Shown one piece after another: positions 46,981 to 56,368 of a DNA stretch of 64,000 bases (position 1 is its first letter; every line of letters begins with the position of its first letter). Made by a program: the position numbers and the translations under genes. Location of the stretch: assembly GCF_007859855.1 (NCBI RefSeq), contig NZ_SJPK01000001.1:1-64000 (forward strand), given 5' to 3'. Source of the DNA: Allorhodopirellula solitaria (GTDB lineage: Bacteria > Planctomycetota > Planctomycetia > Pirellulales > Pirellulaceae). Below the pieces are notes generated by a model that saw only the letters and a program-made list of their open reading frames with translations, had not been told where the DNA came from and did not search any database.

Positions 46981-49458
46981 ATGATACGTATTTTCACCTT
47001 CCTATTCCTACTTTCTGTCGGTGTTGCCGTCTCGCCCGCTGAAGAAGTTCGATTGCTGCCGGAAGCCTTCCTGCTCTCGGGAAGCGAATCTCAACAGCAA
47101 CTGTCGACCGTCACGGTTCGCGAAAACCAAATTTCCGCGATCGTTCCCTCGGATCAAGTCCAGCTCGAATCCGATGCACCGGAGATCGTGGAGATTCGCG
47201 GTGGAGTGGCCCACGCGGTATCCAGCGGCAACGCGACGATCACCGCTCGCCTGTCCGCAGGCCGGACCGCCACCGCCGAGGTCGAAGTCACCGGTGTCAA
47301 CAGCGAACACAACTGGAGTTTCCGCAACGATGTGCAGAGCATCTTGACCAAAGCAGGCTGCAACGCGGGCGCCTGCCACGGTGCCTTGGCGGGCAAAGGT
47401 GGATTCCGGCTGTCACTCAAGGGATACGACAGCGACGCTGATTACCTGGCAATCACGCGGGAGGCACACGGGAGACGAATTGAGATCGGAGATCCCGGGC
47501 AGAGTCTCGTGCTGGCGAAACCGTCGGCTGCTCTTCCTCACAAGGGAGGTCTGAAACTGGACACTGCGTCACGCGATTACCAGGTCATCGCGGACTGGAT
47601 CGCTGCTGGCGCGGCCGCGCCCGAGGCTGACGACCCACAGCTGGTACGGATCAGCGTCTCGCCTGAATCCGCTTTACTCTCCCCCGGCGATCAATCCCGC
47701 ATTCTCGTTCATGCCCACTACGACGATGAGACCATCGTCGATGTGACCCATTGGTCCCAGTTCACCGCGACCGATGAATCGATCGCGAGCGTCGACGAGC
47801 ATGGCAAGGTCCTCGTCCGTGGCAGCGGCGAGGCGGCGATTCTGGTCTGGTTCGGCAGCCGGGTGGCATTGGCCCGGATGACGGTCCCGTATCCCAACGA
47901 AATCCCTGCTGACGTCTATGCCGTCGCCGAACGGAGAAACTTCATCGACGAGCTGAACCTGACGCAGCTCCAAACCCTACGGCTGCGGCCCTCACCGGCC
48001 TGCGACGATGAGACGTTTCTCCGCCGAGCCACGGTCGATACGATCGGTCGCCTCCCCACACACCGAGAACGCGAACGCTACTTCGCCGCCGACAGTGAGA
48101 CCCGCCGCGATGAGTTGATCGATCGCTTGCTGGCCAGCGACGACTTCGTGGACTACTGGACATACCGCTGGAGCGACGTGCTACTGATCAACGGCAATCG
48201 CTTGCGTCCCGATGCGGTCAAGGCCTATTACCAGTGGTTGCACGCTGCTGTCGAGCGTAACCAGCCATGGGACGAATTGGTGAACGATGTCTTAACGGCC
48301 ACCGGCAGCAGCATCGAAAACGGAGCGACCAATTTCTACGCGCTTCACCAAACCCCTGAGGAGATGACCGAGAACGCCTGCCAAGCGTTTCTGGGCCTAT
48401 CGATCGGCTGTGCCAAGTGCCACAACCATCCGCTGGAAAAATGGACCAATGATCAGTACTACTCCATGGCCAATCTATTCGCCCGCGTGCGAGCGAAAGG
48501 CTGGGGCGGCGACTCACGAAACGGCAACGGACATCGCACTCTGTACGTTTCCGACACAGGAGATTTGATTCAGCCCCAGAGCGGAAAGCCACAGCCACCG
48601 GCGGCGCTGGATGCGGAACCACTGCCGATCGATGATCCCGCCGACCGAAGGATCGCGTTGGCCGAATGGATGACCGATTCCTCTAATCCGTATTTTGCTC
48701 GCGCGATCACTAATCGTGTGTGGGCGAACTTCTTTGGTCGCGGTTTGGTCGAGCAAGTCGATGATTTGCGGCATAGCAATCCGGCGTCCAATGAACCGTT
48801 GATGACGGCGGCGGCCCAACACCTGATTGATGCGGATTTTAACCTCAAATCGCTGATGCGAGCCATTCTCCGCAGCGCCACGTACGGCCGCAGCAGTTTA
48901 CCTTTGGACGAAAATCGCGACGAACAGAAATACCTTAGCCGCTACTACCCACGCCGCATGATGGCGGAGGTGTTGCTCGATTCGATCGACCAAACTCTGG
49001 AAACTCAAACGAGCTTTACCGCAGTCTCGTTCTCAGGTGCCGATCGACAGAAAACGGATTTCTACGAACCCGGTACGCGGGCGATCGAATTGTACGACTC
49101 GGCTGTCGATTCCTACTTCCTGCAAACGTTCGGGCGAAACCCGCGTGAAATCGTTTGCGAGTGCGAACGCAGCAGCGAACCGAGCATGGTCCAAGTGCTG
49201 CACCTGTCCAATGGCGATACCCTCAACACCAAACTGGCGGACAGTGAAGGGGTCATCGCCCGGATGGTCGATGCAGACGCCAGCGACGCAGCCATCATCG
49301 ATCACCTCTTCCTCAGCGGTCTGTCCCGCCATCCCACCGATGAGGAGCGAGATCGATTGCAGAGTGTGATCGAGGAGTATGGTGAGGATCGGCTGACCGC
49401 GCTGCAGGACGTCGCGTGGAGCGTCGTTACCAGCACCGAGTTCGTTTTCAATCACTGA
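46981..49458 (+). CDS. Ig-like, cytochrome, DUF1549/DUF1553 planctomycete protein
   Basis: 825 residues from the ATG at 46981, exported. A signal peptide (1-20) precedes a bacterial Ig-like segment (about 35-110), then CNAGACH as a c-type haem-like site (about 127-133), a second Ig-like repeat, DUF1549 (FIDELNLTQLQTL ... SDDFVDYWTYRWSD), a CAKCH site (about 478-482) and DUF1553 (AITNRVWANFFGRGLVEQVDDL to the C-terminus). It forms an operon with DUF1501 upstream and a cytochrome/WD40 protein 31 bases downstream. The role in polysaccharide or sulfatase pathways is by association only. Confidence 0.9.
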   Translation: MIRIFTFLFLLSVGVAVSPAEEVRLLPEAFLLSGSESQQQLSTVTVRENQISAIVPSDQVQLESDAPEIVEIRGGVAHAVSSGNATITARLSAGRTATAEVEVTGVNSEHNWSFRNDVQSILTKAGCNAGACHGALAGKGGFRLSLKGYDSDADYLAITREAHGRRIEIGDPGQSLVLAKPSAALPHKGGLKLDTASRDYQVIADWIAAGAAAPEADDPQLVRISVSPESALLSPGDQSRILVHAHYDDETIVDVTHWSQFTATDESIASVDEHGKVLVRGSGEAAILVWFGSRVALARMTVPYPNEIPADVYAVAERRNFIDELNLTQLQTLRLRPSPACDDETFLRRATVDTIGRLPTHRERERYFAADSETRRDELIDRLLASDDFVDYWTYRWSDVLLINGNRLRPDAVKAYYQWLHAAVERNQPWDELVNDVLTATGSSIENGATNFYALHQTPEEMTENACQAFLGLSIGCAKCHNHPLEKWTNDQYYSMANLFARVRAKGWGGDSRNGNGHRTLYVSDTGDLIQPQSGKPQPPAALDAEPLPIDDPADRRIALAEWMTDSSNPYFARAITNRVWANFFGRGLVEQVDDLRHSNPASNEPLMTAAAQHLIDADFNLKSLMRAILRSATYGRSSLPLDENRDEQKYLSRYYPRRMMAEVLLDSIDQTLETQTSFTAVSFSGADRQKTDFYEPGTRAIELYDSAVDSYFLQTFGRNPREIVCECERSSEPSMVQVLHLSNGDTLNTKLADSEGVIARMVDADASDAAIIDHLFLSGLSRHPTDEERDRLQSVIEEYGEDRLTALQDVAWSVVTSTEFVFNH

Positions 49459-49489
49459 TCGATCACCACCCTTTGACGCCGCTCATTCC

Positions 49490-52267
49490 ATGACACGTTG
49501 CATCCCCGTCCTCAAGCTGTTTGTATTGGTCGCATTGGCAACCTCGCCTGTCGCTGTCCCAGCGGCGGAGCCTGTCGACTTCGCCCAAGACGTCCTACCG
49601 ATCCTGGAGACCTACTGTGTGGGTTGCCACACGAGCGGAGATGGCGAGGGCGGCTTTGCGCTGGATTCCCACAAGGCTCTTATCGCCGGTGGCGATTCGG
49701 GATCGGCAGTGACACCCGGGGCCGCCGCCAGCAGTCGTATGCTCTTGATGGTGTCGGGAAAGATGGAACCGGCGATGCCACCGGAGGGCGAGGCGCAACC
49801 GACCGACGAGGAGTTTTCGTTGCTCCAAGATTGGATCGATCAAGGTGCAAACGGCCCTGCTAGCAAACTGCCTTGCAAGCGACCATTACGAACACCAGAG
49901 ATCGCGACGAAGGACACGGCGCACCTACCCGTTACGGCAATCGCGGTCTCTCGTGATGGCAAATACAGGGCCATTGCACGGTTCGGTGAGATCACAATTC
50001 TCGATGAGAACGAAAAACCGATCTCGCTGCTCGAGGCAGACTTCGGCAAGGTCAATGCTGTCACGTTTTCCAAAGATGGCTCCCAACTCCTCGTCGCGAC
50101 AGGCGTGGCCGGTGCCTATGGAAACGCGTTGCTGTTTTCGGTCGCGTCGGGCACACTCGAAAAGGAGTGGGTTGGTCATCGCGACACGTTGTACGCCGCT
50201 GTGTTCTCACCCGACGAAACGCGGGTCGCGACCGCTGGATACGACCGGGAGATTGTGGTGTGGGACGTTGCCAGCGGCGAGCCGATCAGCAAGCTGCTCG
50301 GTCATAACGGAGCAATCTTCGACCTGGCCTTCTCACCCGATGGCAAACTGCTAGTCAGCGCCTGTGCCGATGAGACCGCGAAGGTGTGGAATGTGGAATC
50401 GGGCCAACGACTCGACACGCTTAGCCAACCCGAAGGTGAAGTGTTGGCCGTTGACATTACCCACGACGGAAAGTTCGTGATCGCGGCCAGCGCGGACAAC
50501 CGACTGCGGGTTTGGTCGCTGCGGTCCACCGACACTCCCAAGATCAATCCGCTCCTGGCCACCCGCTTCGTCGACGAGTCGCCGCTGGTGAATTTCAGCA
50601 TCACACCCGACGGACAGTTCATCGTCGTCCTTTGCGAATCAGGAAACCTGAAAGTACTGCGTGTTTCGGATTGGAGCCAAGTCGCTAGCCTGCCGAAGTT
50701 GCCCGAAAGTGGCAGCGACCTGTGCATCGACGCCGATTCTCGCCACGTGTTTGTCTCGTTAATGAACGGCGAGGTTGCCCATCGATCCATCCCGAAACTG
50801 GCAGCGAGCAAGGATCAAGACGTTCAAAAGCTCTTGCCGATCTATCTCGACTTGGGCGAACTTCGGAAAATAGATGAGTCTGCGGCGACGCACGTCAGCG
50901 AGGATGTTTTCAACAGCGCCGCGGTGGTCGATGTCCCGCGTGGAGCCGAAATCACCGGCGAGATTTCGCTGCCTGCCCAAGAGGACTTTTATCGCTGGAC
51001 GGCTCGCCGCGGAGAGGTCTGGGCGATTGACGTGGACTCGAATTCGGAAGGAAATCTCGATCCTCGGGTTGCCGTGCTCGACCACAATGGCAATCCCGTG
51101 CTGCGGACTCGGCTGCAAGCAGTGCGTGATACGTACTTTACATTCCGCGGCAAGAACAGCAGCCAAACCAATGATCTTCGCTTGTTCAATTGGCGTGAAA
51201 TGAGCCTCAACGAGTATCTGTATGCTTCGGGTGAAGTCGTGCGTTTGTCGATGTATCCCCGCGGCCCGGATTCCGGGTTCAATGTCTACCCCAACGAATC
51301 CGAACGTTGGACCTACTTCGGCACGTCGCACTTGACCCACGCGCTCGGCGAACCCGCCTACATCGTTCGTGAACTGGCAGTCGGCGAATCCCCCACTGCC
51401 AACGGATTGCCCGTCTTTGATCTGTATTACGATAATGATGACGATCCGATGCGAATCGCAGGTAAGAACAGCCGGCTGCTGTTTACTGCCCCGCATGACG
51501 GCGTTTTCGTTGCTCGGATCACCGATACACGCGCCGAGGGCGGAGACGACTACGGCTACACCTGCTCGATCCGAGCGGCCCAACCTCGATTCACCGCCTC
51601 GATCGATCCGGTCAAGGAGAAGCTCCGCAAGGGATCTGGTCGCGAGTTCACAGTGCGCGTCGATCGCATCGATGGGTTCGATGGCCCCGTTGTTTTCGAA
51701 ATCGAAAACCTGCCACCCGGTGTTATTGCCAATACCCCACTGACGATCGAACCAGGGCAGCGGTACGCCCAAGGGACGCTGTATATTCCCAAAGATCATC
51801 AGGGTTGGGTTGGCAGCCGATCTCCGTTAATCACAGCGACCGCCCAGATCCACGGAAAGAGGGTCGAGCGGACCGTCGGGCCGGTGGGCCAGCTGGAAGT
51901 CGGCGAGAGGCCTCAGGTCATCCCAGTTCTCCAGCCCTCAGACAGAACCGTGGAAGCGGGCAAAGATTGGACATTGCAGATCCGACGCGGTGAAACCGTA
52001 TCAGCCCGCGTCGTCCTGGACCGGCAAGACGGATTCGACGGTGAAGTCAAGTTCGGCAACGAGACCGCTGGGCACAATACAACGCAAGGCGTCTACGTCG
52101 ACAATATTGGACTTAACGGACTCCTGGCCCTCCAAGGGATGACCGAGCGCGAGTTCTTCCTCACCGCCGATCCCGTCAGCCAGTTGGGCCGGCGATCGTT
52201 TTTCCTGGAGGCGCAAACGGACAAAGGCATTACCAGCTACCCGATCACGATCGAGGTGCTACCGTGA
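49490..52267 (+). CDS. Secreted c-type cytochrome with WD40 propeller and PPC-like domains
   Basis: 925 residues. Signal peptide (1-26), planctomycete cytochrome CVGCH (residues 43-47) with FALDSHKALIAGG and MPPEG, WD40 blades from about 150 to 430 (YDREIVVWDVASG, ADETAKVWNVESG), and a long beta-rich C-terminal half with PPC-like segments (FYRWTARRGEVWAIDVDSN; RDGFDGPVVFEIENLPPGV-type repeats). It is last in the DUF1501 operon and would act outside the inner membrane. Confidence 0.9.
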   Translation: MTRCIPVLKLFVLVALATSPVAVPAAEPVDFAQDVLPILETYCVGCHTSGDGEGGFALDSHKALIAGGDSGSAVTPGAAASSRMLLMVSGKMEPAMPPEGEAQPTDEEFSLLQDWIDQGANGPASKLPCKRPLRTPEIATKDTAHLPVTAIAVSRDGKYRAIARFGEITILDENEKPISLLEADFGKVNAVTFSKDGSQLLVATGVAGAYGNALLFSVASGTLEKEWVGHRDTLYAAVFSPDETRVATAGYDREIVVWDVASGEPISKLLGHNGAIFDLAFSPDGKLLVSACADETAKVWNVESGQRLDTLSQPEGEVLAVDITHDGKFVIAASADNRLRVWSLRSTDTPKINPLLATRFVDESPLVNFSITPDGQFIVVLCESGNLKVLRVSDWSQVASLPKLPESGSDLCIDADSRHVFVSLMNGEVAHRSIPKLAASKDQDVQKLLPIYLDLGELRKIDESAATHVSEDVFNSAAVVDVPRGAEITGEISLPAQEDFYRWTARRGEVWAIDVDSNSEGNLDPRVAVLDHNGNPVLRTRLQAVRDTYFTFRGKNSSQTNDLRLFNWREMSLNEYLYASGEVVRLSMYPRGPDSGFNVYPNESERWTYFGTSHLTHALGEPAYIVRELAVGESPTANGLPVFDLYYDNDDDPMRIAGKNSRLLFTAPHDGVFVARITDTRAEGGDDYGYTCSIRAAQPRFTASIDPVKEKLRKGSGREFTVRVDRIDGFDGPVVFEIENLPPGVIANTPLTIEPGQRYAQGTLYIPKDHQGWVGSRSPLITATAQIHGKRVERTVGPVGQLEVGERPQVIPVLQPSDRTVEAGKDWTLQIRRGETVSARVVLDRQDGFDGEVKFGNETAGHNTTQGVYVDNIGLNGLLALQGMTEREFFLTADPVSQLGRRSFFLEAQTDKGITSYPITIEVLP

Positions 52268-52268
52268 G

Positions 52269-52290
52269 CACGCGGTGCCGACCCCGCGTG
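52269..52290. terminator. Hairpin directly after the cytochrome operon
   Basis: CACGCGG (52269-52275) pairs perfectly with CCGCGTG (52284-52290) over an 8-base loop, one base after the stop codon. No T tract follows, so it may be a transcript-end stabiliser rather than an intrinsic terminator. Confidence 0.35.
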
Positions 52291-52374
52291 TCGTCCAACA
52301 CGGCGACAGCGATTCCAACGATGCGGACAGCCACCTGCGAAGTGTCACACCTCACATCGGAGCAATTTAATTCA

Positions 52375-52460
52375 GTTCAACGCCGCCGAACAACCGGCGG
52401 CGAGAGCTGATCGCCTATTTGAAAACGCCCGACTTTCCAACTCAGTTGCATTGGATTGCT
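52375..52460 (-). repeat. attC-like recombination site after the nuclease-RAMA gene
   Basis: Read on the minus strand the element begins AGCAATCCAATGCAACTGAG just at the end of the gene and closes with GGCGGCGTTGAAC, containing GTTGAAC, a match to the integron core GTTRRRY. Within it CGCCGCCG (52381-52388) and CGGCGGCG (52395-52402) form a perfect 8-bp stem with a 6-base loop. Size (86 bp), place behind a gene and orientation fit an integron attC. Confidence 0.55.
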
Positions 52461-53409
52461 ACCTGTCATTTATGTCGAACTGCCCAATGCGATTAGACAA
52501 CAGGCGGTCGCGGATGTCAGCCAAAGTCGACCCGTCGTCAAGCCTCCAAGCCGTCCAGCCGTTGACAGTTGACCGTGCGCTGCCGGCGTCTTGGATGCCG
52601 AACAATGCAGCATAGCTTGGGGCCGAGAACGATCGGCCTAACACTTGCAACGAACCATCATCTTGAACAAAGGCCTCGTAAATTTTCTGATCTCCGTTTC
52701 TTGGCTTGTAGCGCATTTCAAGCCTTTGACCGACAGAAATCAATTCTGCCTCAATGAGGTCAGTGAGCGACACGTCATACCTCGCAACCTGTACAGTCGT
52801 CTTTGACTCATCGGGTGATGCGTTAAAAACGGGACGAAATTCCTCGGGAATCTCATACGCAATGCTCTGTGGATTATTGAATTCGACATATTTCTGGACG
52901 ATCCAGAGTCGAACGTCGACCTTGAGCGTAGCCGCCCATTCACGGAGGTCGTTTTTCACAGCGTCAATTGGCATCCCAATGATTGGATCCGTTGCAAATA
53001 TGTGAGCGAGGGCCTGTCGATAATCGATCGGTTCGATGTTTTGCTCGGCAAACTTTTCCTGAAGCGATTCATCATCACGAACACGGTCAATGACCGTCTC
53101 GATCAGCTTTTGCTTTGTCACTGGGTTGTTGGCAGCAATTATTTGCTTTGCAACCTGTGGGGCGATGTGGCTCCATACACTGTGCTGGCTGACCTCCGCT
53201 TCGACGATGTACCAGCGCATCCCATCAAGGTCGATTGCGTATCCGTCGGGGATCGTTCCTGCACCATCGGCAGTGCGAATCAGGGATTTTGGGAGATAAA
53301 TTGACGACGGCCCAAAGATGTACTCCGCGTTGGCAACGACAACACGTTCAAGTTCGTCTTCAGTGTCGAACTTGGTAAGAACGAATTTACGATCGTCGAT
53401 AATCAACAT
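52459..53409 (-). CDS. Putative PD-(D/E)XK nuclease fused to a RAMA domain
   Basis: 316 residues. The N-terminal part has ELERVVVANAEYIFG (helix Glu19/Glu21), IPDGYAIDLDG (Pro54-Asp55) and WYIVEAEVSQ (Glu70, Glu72), an arrangement like restriction-fold nucleases, although the usual lysine is not in the ExK place. Residues about 215-310 match the RAMA module: a helical LTDLIEAELISVGQRL, AFVQDDGSLQVLGRSFSAPSYAA and NGWTAWRLDDGSTLADIRD. RAMA domains recognise modified DNA in many defence proteins. Codon use is more AT-rich than in neighbouring housekeeping genes, consistent with transfer. No methyltransferase is next to it. Confidence 0.65.
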   Translation of the reverse strand: MLIIDDRKFVLTKFDTEDELERVVVANAEYIFGPSSIYLPKSLIRTADGAGTIPDGYAIDLDGMRWYIVEAEVSQHSVWSHIAPQVAKQIIAANNPVTKQKLIETVIDRVRDDESLQEKFAEQNIEPIDYRQALAHIFATDPIIGMPIDAVKNDLREWAATLKVDVRLWIVQKYVEFNNPQSIAYEIPEEFRPVFNASPDESKTTVQVARYDVSLTDLIEAELISVGQRLEMRYKPRNGDQKIYEAFVQDDGSLQVLGRSFSAPSYAALFGIQDAGSARSTVNGWTAWRLDDGSTLADIRDRLLSNRIGQFDINDR

Positions 53410-53434
53410 GACTTAGCACAGGGAACGGTGGTGA

Positions 53435-53667
53435 TCAGTGGGAACCGAGAGACGAGTGTCCATTAGGAACCAGACGGGCCGCCGGTTCGCCGTTGGATCG
53501 CGTTGCGATTGGGCATCGACGTGGCCATGGGTTGGCCAACGCGACGGGGTTACCCCGTCCTATCCTACCAGACGCCTTACGTCCACGCTTCCATTTGGGA
53601 CACGTCTACCGCGCACTTACGATCGGTCCCCGCACCCGTTTGATCGAGAGTCTGCCTGGCATGCAGC
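53435..53667. repeat. Long dispersed repeat A, copy 1
   Basis: About 230 bases upstream of the nuclease-RAMA start that align with 62956-63217, with runs such as GTTGGATCGC, GTCCATT, CCTATC and CTGGCATGCA shared in order. Its end nearest the gene (53421-53495) reads on the minus strand like an attC, with GAACCGGCGGCC and a closing CACCGTTCCC. It has no coding potential of its own. The stretch 53410-53713 holds nothing else. Confidence 0.7.
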
Positions 53668-53713
53668 GTCAACTAGCAGACCACTTGGTACCAAAGTGTA
53701 TCGGGTCAACGGG

Positions 53714-54451
53714 TCAACGGGCCGCCGGAGACGACGGCCCACTTGAATTCCCACTGTCGGCGACTTCGTGCGCATCACCTTGTTCTCTGGAATTCGCGTA
53801 CCGACCGTAGTCCAAGTGAAGTGCGACAATCGTGACGCACAAGAAAGCAAAATACCACCAACCCATGTGCGTCCGAAACAGGATGCGAAAAAATGTGAGG
53901 TCGTCAATGTACAAATACGAGCAGTAGAGCACGGCAACAAAGATCAGGAATGAAAACCAGACGATCGGTTTGCGTATTTCCGATGAAGAACGATATGCCA
54001 AGCCAAATGCGATCAATCCAGCAATCAGATTTGAGACCGAAAAAACCCGAAGGTCAGCGATCAAAGCGCTGAGGGTATTATCGTAAAACGTCCGTATCTT
54101 GGCCTTGATGGAAGCGACGTTTTCGATCAGTGGCTTTCCGTTTGCCATCCGCGCTTCGTGTACCTGCTGGCGGGTCAAATCTGCAATGTAAGCTCTGGGA
54201 TCGTTCTGGTAATTCGCAATCTCATTGCGGATGGCGGTTGCCTGTGCATCCGACAGGGCTTTTTTGGATAACGGCGAACCGAGTGCTTTGTCGGCGATTT
54301 CCACGATTGGATTGGAGTAGTCAAGCGTCTTTTCGGTGACAAAATCGCGAGCGAGAGATCCAAGATGCTCTTGTGCAATGAACGTGTAAGCAAGGAAGCA
54401 GATGAAGAATACGACGACGATTGAATTGAGCGTGAGTGTCGTTTTACGCAT
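53714..54451 (-). CDS. Membrane protein with long extracytoplasmic helix, unknown function
   Basis: 245 residues from the ATG at 54451. A first membrane helix SIVVVFFICFLAYTFIA (about 10-26) is followed by an acidic helical region (30-130) and three more helices (for example FSVSNLIAGLIAFGLAY and WWYFAFLCVTIVALHL). The last 20 or so residues (EQGDAHEVADSGNSSGP...) are encoded by the repeat/hairpin behind the gene and have a close match at the end of the protein at 56640-57125. The native end may have been earlier. No family recognised. Confidence 0.6.
   Translation of the reverse strand: MRKTTLTLNSIVVVFFICFLAYTFIAQEHLGSLARDFVTEKTLDYSNPIVEIADKALGSPLSKKALSDAQATAIRNEIANYQNDPRAYIADLTRQQVHEARMANGKPLIENVASIKAKIRTFYDNTLSALIADLRVFSVSNLIAGLIAFGLAYRSSSEIRKPIVWFSFLIFVAVLYCSYLYIDDLTFFRILFRTHMGWWYFAFLCVTIVALHLDYGRYANSREQGDAHEVADSGNSSGPSSPAAR
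53719..53785 (-). repeat. attC-like hairpin at the end of the membrane-protein gene
   Basis: GGGCCGCCG (53719-53727) and CGACGGCCC (53732-53740) form a 9-base stem with one mismatch around a GAGA (GNRA) loop. On the minus strand the element starts GAACAAGGTGATGCGCACGA (right end 53785). The same element occurs at 56645-56712. Confidence 0.55.
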
Positions 54452-54466
54452 GGAACATGTTCGCTT

Positions 54467-54578
54467 CAGAACGAATTGCAATAACCGGACAACGTGGCAG
54501 CGCAGCAGAGGCGGCAAAATAGCGACTCCGACCGCCGCCGTGGAGGTGACGCGTTCCTCCTGTACACCGCCGTTGTTC
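54467..54578 (-). repeat. attC-like site upstream of the membrane-protein gene
   Basis: On the minus strand it starts GAACAACGGCGGTGTACAGG and ends CGGTTATTGCAATTCGTTCTG-like. Two further short inverted repeats lie inside. It resembles the site at 55153-55243 in the ending CG-TTAT-n-CGTT/CATT pattern. Length 112 bases. Confidence 0.5.
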
Positions 54579-54727
54579 CTAGTGCACCGTTGATCACGCG
54601 CTTAGCCACACACTACACGACCGGCGATTCCGCTATCGGATTGCCTCGCCAATACGCCGGCTAGAAATCTTCTCGGCGCAGTGATTTTCAGCAGCCCGAG
54701 ACTGCGGCACTGGAACCTGGCGTTCGA
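54568..54727. repeat. Dispersed repeat B, copy 1
   Basis: About 158 bases that align with 56369-56526: shared runs include ACGACCGGCG, TTGATCA, CCCGAGAC and TTTCAGC. Each copy lies on the promoter side of a minus-strand gene (the membrane protein here, the WD40 protein for copy 2). Beyond it, 54728-54947 holds no feature I can support. Confidence 0.7.
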
Positions 54728-54947
54728 TCTGGCTGAGATTCTCGCGCAATGCCACCACGGAGGACCGGTGTGAGCACAACAGGTTTCCAAAAGCGGCACG
54801 CATTTACTCGGATTTGCAAGGGAGCGTTGCACCCACGGATAGTCGCGGATTGACACGAACCAGACGACTGGAGCGTTTGGGAGGAGGTAAGGAAAGTGAT
54901 GCCGCTAGGCTTCGGAGCAACTACGAGTGGCATATGATAGTCGCTGA

Positions 54948-55139
54948 TCAGTTGCCTACCGTTGTGTCCAGCGTCGACCAGCATTGGATACCGATTTGGA
55001 GAAGCGATGGATCGGCGGAGCGATCCACGACGAAATTGCCAAATCGGTGAACGGTTAGGTTGAGAAATGCAGAGTAAAGCGAAAGCTCATCGCCAGGGTC
55101 ATACCCTGGAAATGAGAGCAGTGTGTAGCTGCGGCGCAT
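54948..55139 (-). CDS. Possible small cassette ORF
   Basis: 63 residues between two attC-like sites, on the same strand as its neighbours. It starts MRRSYTLLSFPGYDPGDELS and lacks a membrane helix or known motif. The ATG follows directly after the attC-like site at 55153-55243, as in integron cassettes. Coding status is uncertain. Confidence 0.35.
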   Translation of the reverse strand: MRRSYTLLSFPGYDPGDELSLYSAFLNLTVHRFGNFVVDRSADPSLLQIGIQCWSTLDTTVGN

Positions 55140-55152
55140 GCCGTTTTCAAGG

Positions 55153-55243
55153 ATAGAATGTTTGGCATAATCGTGTGGCGATGGTTGACGTTGATTTCAG
55201 TCCCGGCGTGAATCGCCACTCCAGTTCACGCGGCTGTTCTCTC
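55153..55243 (-). repeat. attC-like site after the WD40 gene
   Basis: Minus-strand start GAGAACAGCCGCGTGAACTGG; GTGGCGAT and ATCGCCAC (55212-55219 and 55175-55182 on the plus strand) form a perfect 8-bp stem with a 29-base loop; the end is CGATTATGCCAAACATTC. Stem, loop and box spacing resemble integron attC sites. It begins 10 bases after the WD40 gene stop. Confidence 0.6.
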
Positions 55244-55252
55244 GAGTCCTGT

Positions 55253-56323
55253 CTATTTGTAGGTGGCGATGTCCCAGACATTCATTTCGCCCGGCGCGTT
55301 GCTGATCGATCCGCCGGCAGAGGCCAGCATCCGACCATCCGGGCTGAACGCCACAGATCTTACGGCCTGGGTTCCCCTGAGTGTGACTCGCTCCGTGCCG
55401 GTGGCCACATCCCAGAGTTTGACAGTCTTGTCGTAGCTCGCTGAGGCCAGGGTCTTGCCATCTGGGCTGAATGCTACCGACGTTACTGGTTCGGCATGCC
55501 CCTTGAGAATGGCCCGCTGCGTGTTGGTGGCCAGGTCCCAGAGCCTGACGGTCTTGTCGCCGCTGGCCGACGCCAGAGCTTTGCTATCCGGGCTGAACGA
55601 CAGGCAATAGACCGCATGGGTATGTCCTGAAAGGGTGGACCGCTTGGCGGTCGCCACGTCCCAGACCTTCACGGTCATGTCACGACTTGCCGCCGCCAGC
55701 GTCTTGCCATCCGGGCTGAACGCCACGGACATGACACCATAGGCGGCTTCGCTCGTCTCCCGATCCTCTTCGGTATGCCCCGTCAGAACGGTTCGCTCGT
55801 TGTGGGTGGCCAGGTCCCAGAGCGTGACGTCGCCGTTCATCGCGGCCAGCGTGTTGCCGTCCGGGCTGAATGCCACGGCGTGGACATCCTCACCGGCCGC
55901 TCCCGTGAGGAGATCATCAACACTCCCCTTGAGGATGCTCCGTACTTTGCCAGTGGCGACGTCCCACAACTTGACGTCCCCGAGGTCGGGGAAGGAGATT
56001 GGCGAGCCGATTGCACCGGTTGCTAGCGTCTTCCCGTCGGGGGAGAACGCAACGTAGCCGAGACAGCCTTTGTACTCGCCCAGGGTTGCTCGCTCCTTGC
56101 CCGTGGTCATGTCCCATGTTTTCAGCGTCCCATCATAGCTGGCCGATACCAAAGTTTTGCTATCCGGGCTAAACGCCAGACCGACGACCGCACCGGTATG
56201 CCCGGTGAGAATAGCCCGCAGCCTGGGTTCTTGTGCCGACAGGGACGGCGCCAGCAGCAACACCAGACAGACCAAACCCATCCAGACCGCCATCCCTCGC
56301 CATCGTTCCGCATTTGATTTCAT
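55253..56323 (-). CDS. Secreted WD40 beta-propeller protein
   Basis: 356 residues from the ATG at 56323. A signal peptide ends near LSAQEPRL; seven WD repeats follow, each with a VAFSPDGKTLASASYD-like core and VKLWDVATG or VRLWDLATN end strand, filling the rest of the protein. It is a pure binding scaffold; no enzyme domain. High identity among blades suggests recent internal duplication. The frame is open to 56464 but the signal peptide sets the start. Confidence 0.88.
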   Translation of the reverse strand: MKSNAERWRGMAVWMGLVCLVLLLAPSLSAQEPRLRAILTGHTGAVVGLAFSPDSKTLVSASYDGTLKTWDMTTGKERATLGEYKGCLGYVAFSPDGKTLATGAIGSPISFPDLGDVKLWDVATGKVRSILKGSVDDLLTGAAGEDVHAVAFSPDGNTLAAMNGDVTLWDLATHNERTVLTGHTEEDRETSEAAYGVMSVAFSPDGKTLAAASRDMTVKVWDVATAKRSTLSGHTHAVYCLSFSPDSKALASASGDKTVRLWDLATNTQRAILKGHAEPVTSVAFSPDGKTLASASYDKTVKLWDVATGTERVTLRGTQAVRSVAFSPDGRMLASAGGSISNAPGEMNVWDIATYK

Positions 56324-56368
56324 CGCTCGCCTCCAGTTGCATGGCTGAACCTGAATGCTCCAGTGCAA

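Noticed and set aside
50759-51799. Long minus-strand frame opposite the cytochrome/WD40 gene
   Set aside because: No motif, and the plus strand has a complete domain architecture; high GC gives long antisense frames.
54602-54856. Minus-strand ORF in the gap before the membrane-protein gene
   Set aside because: It lies mostly in repeat B, with no family or ribosome-binding site.
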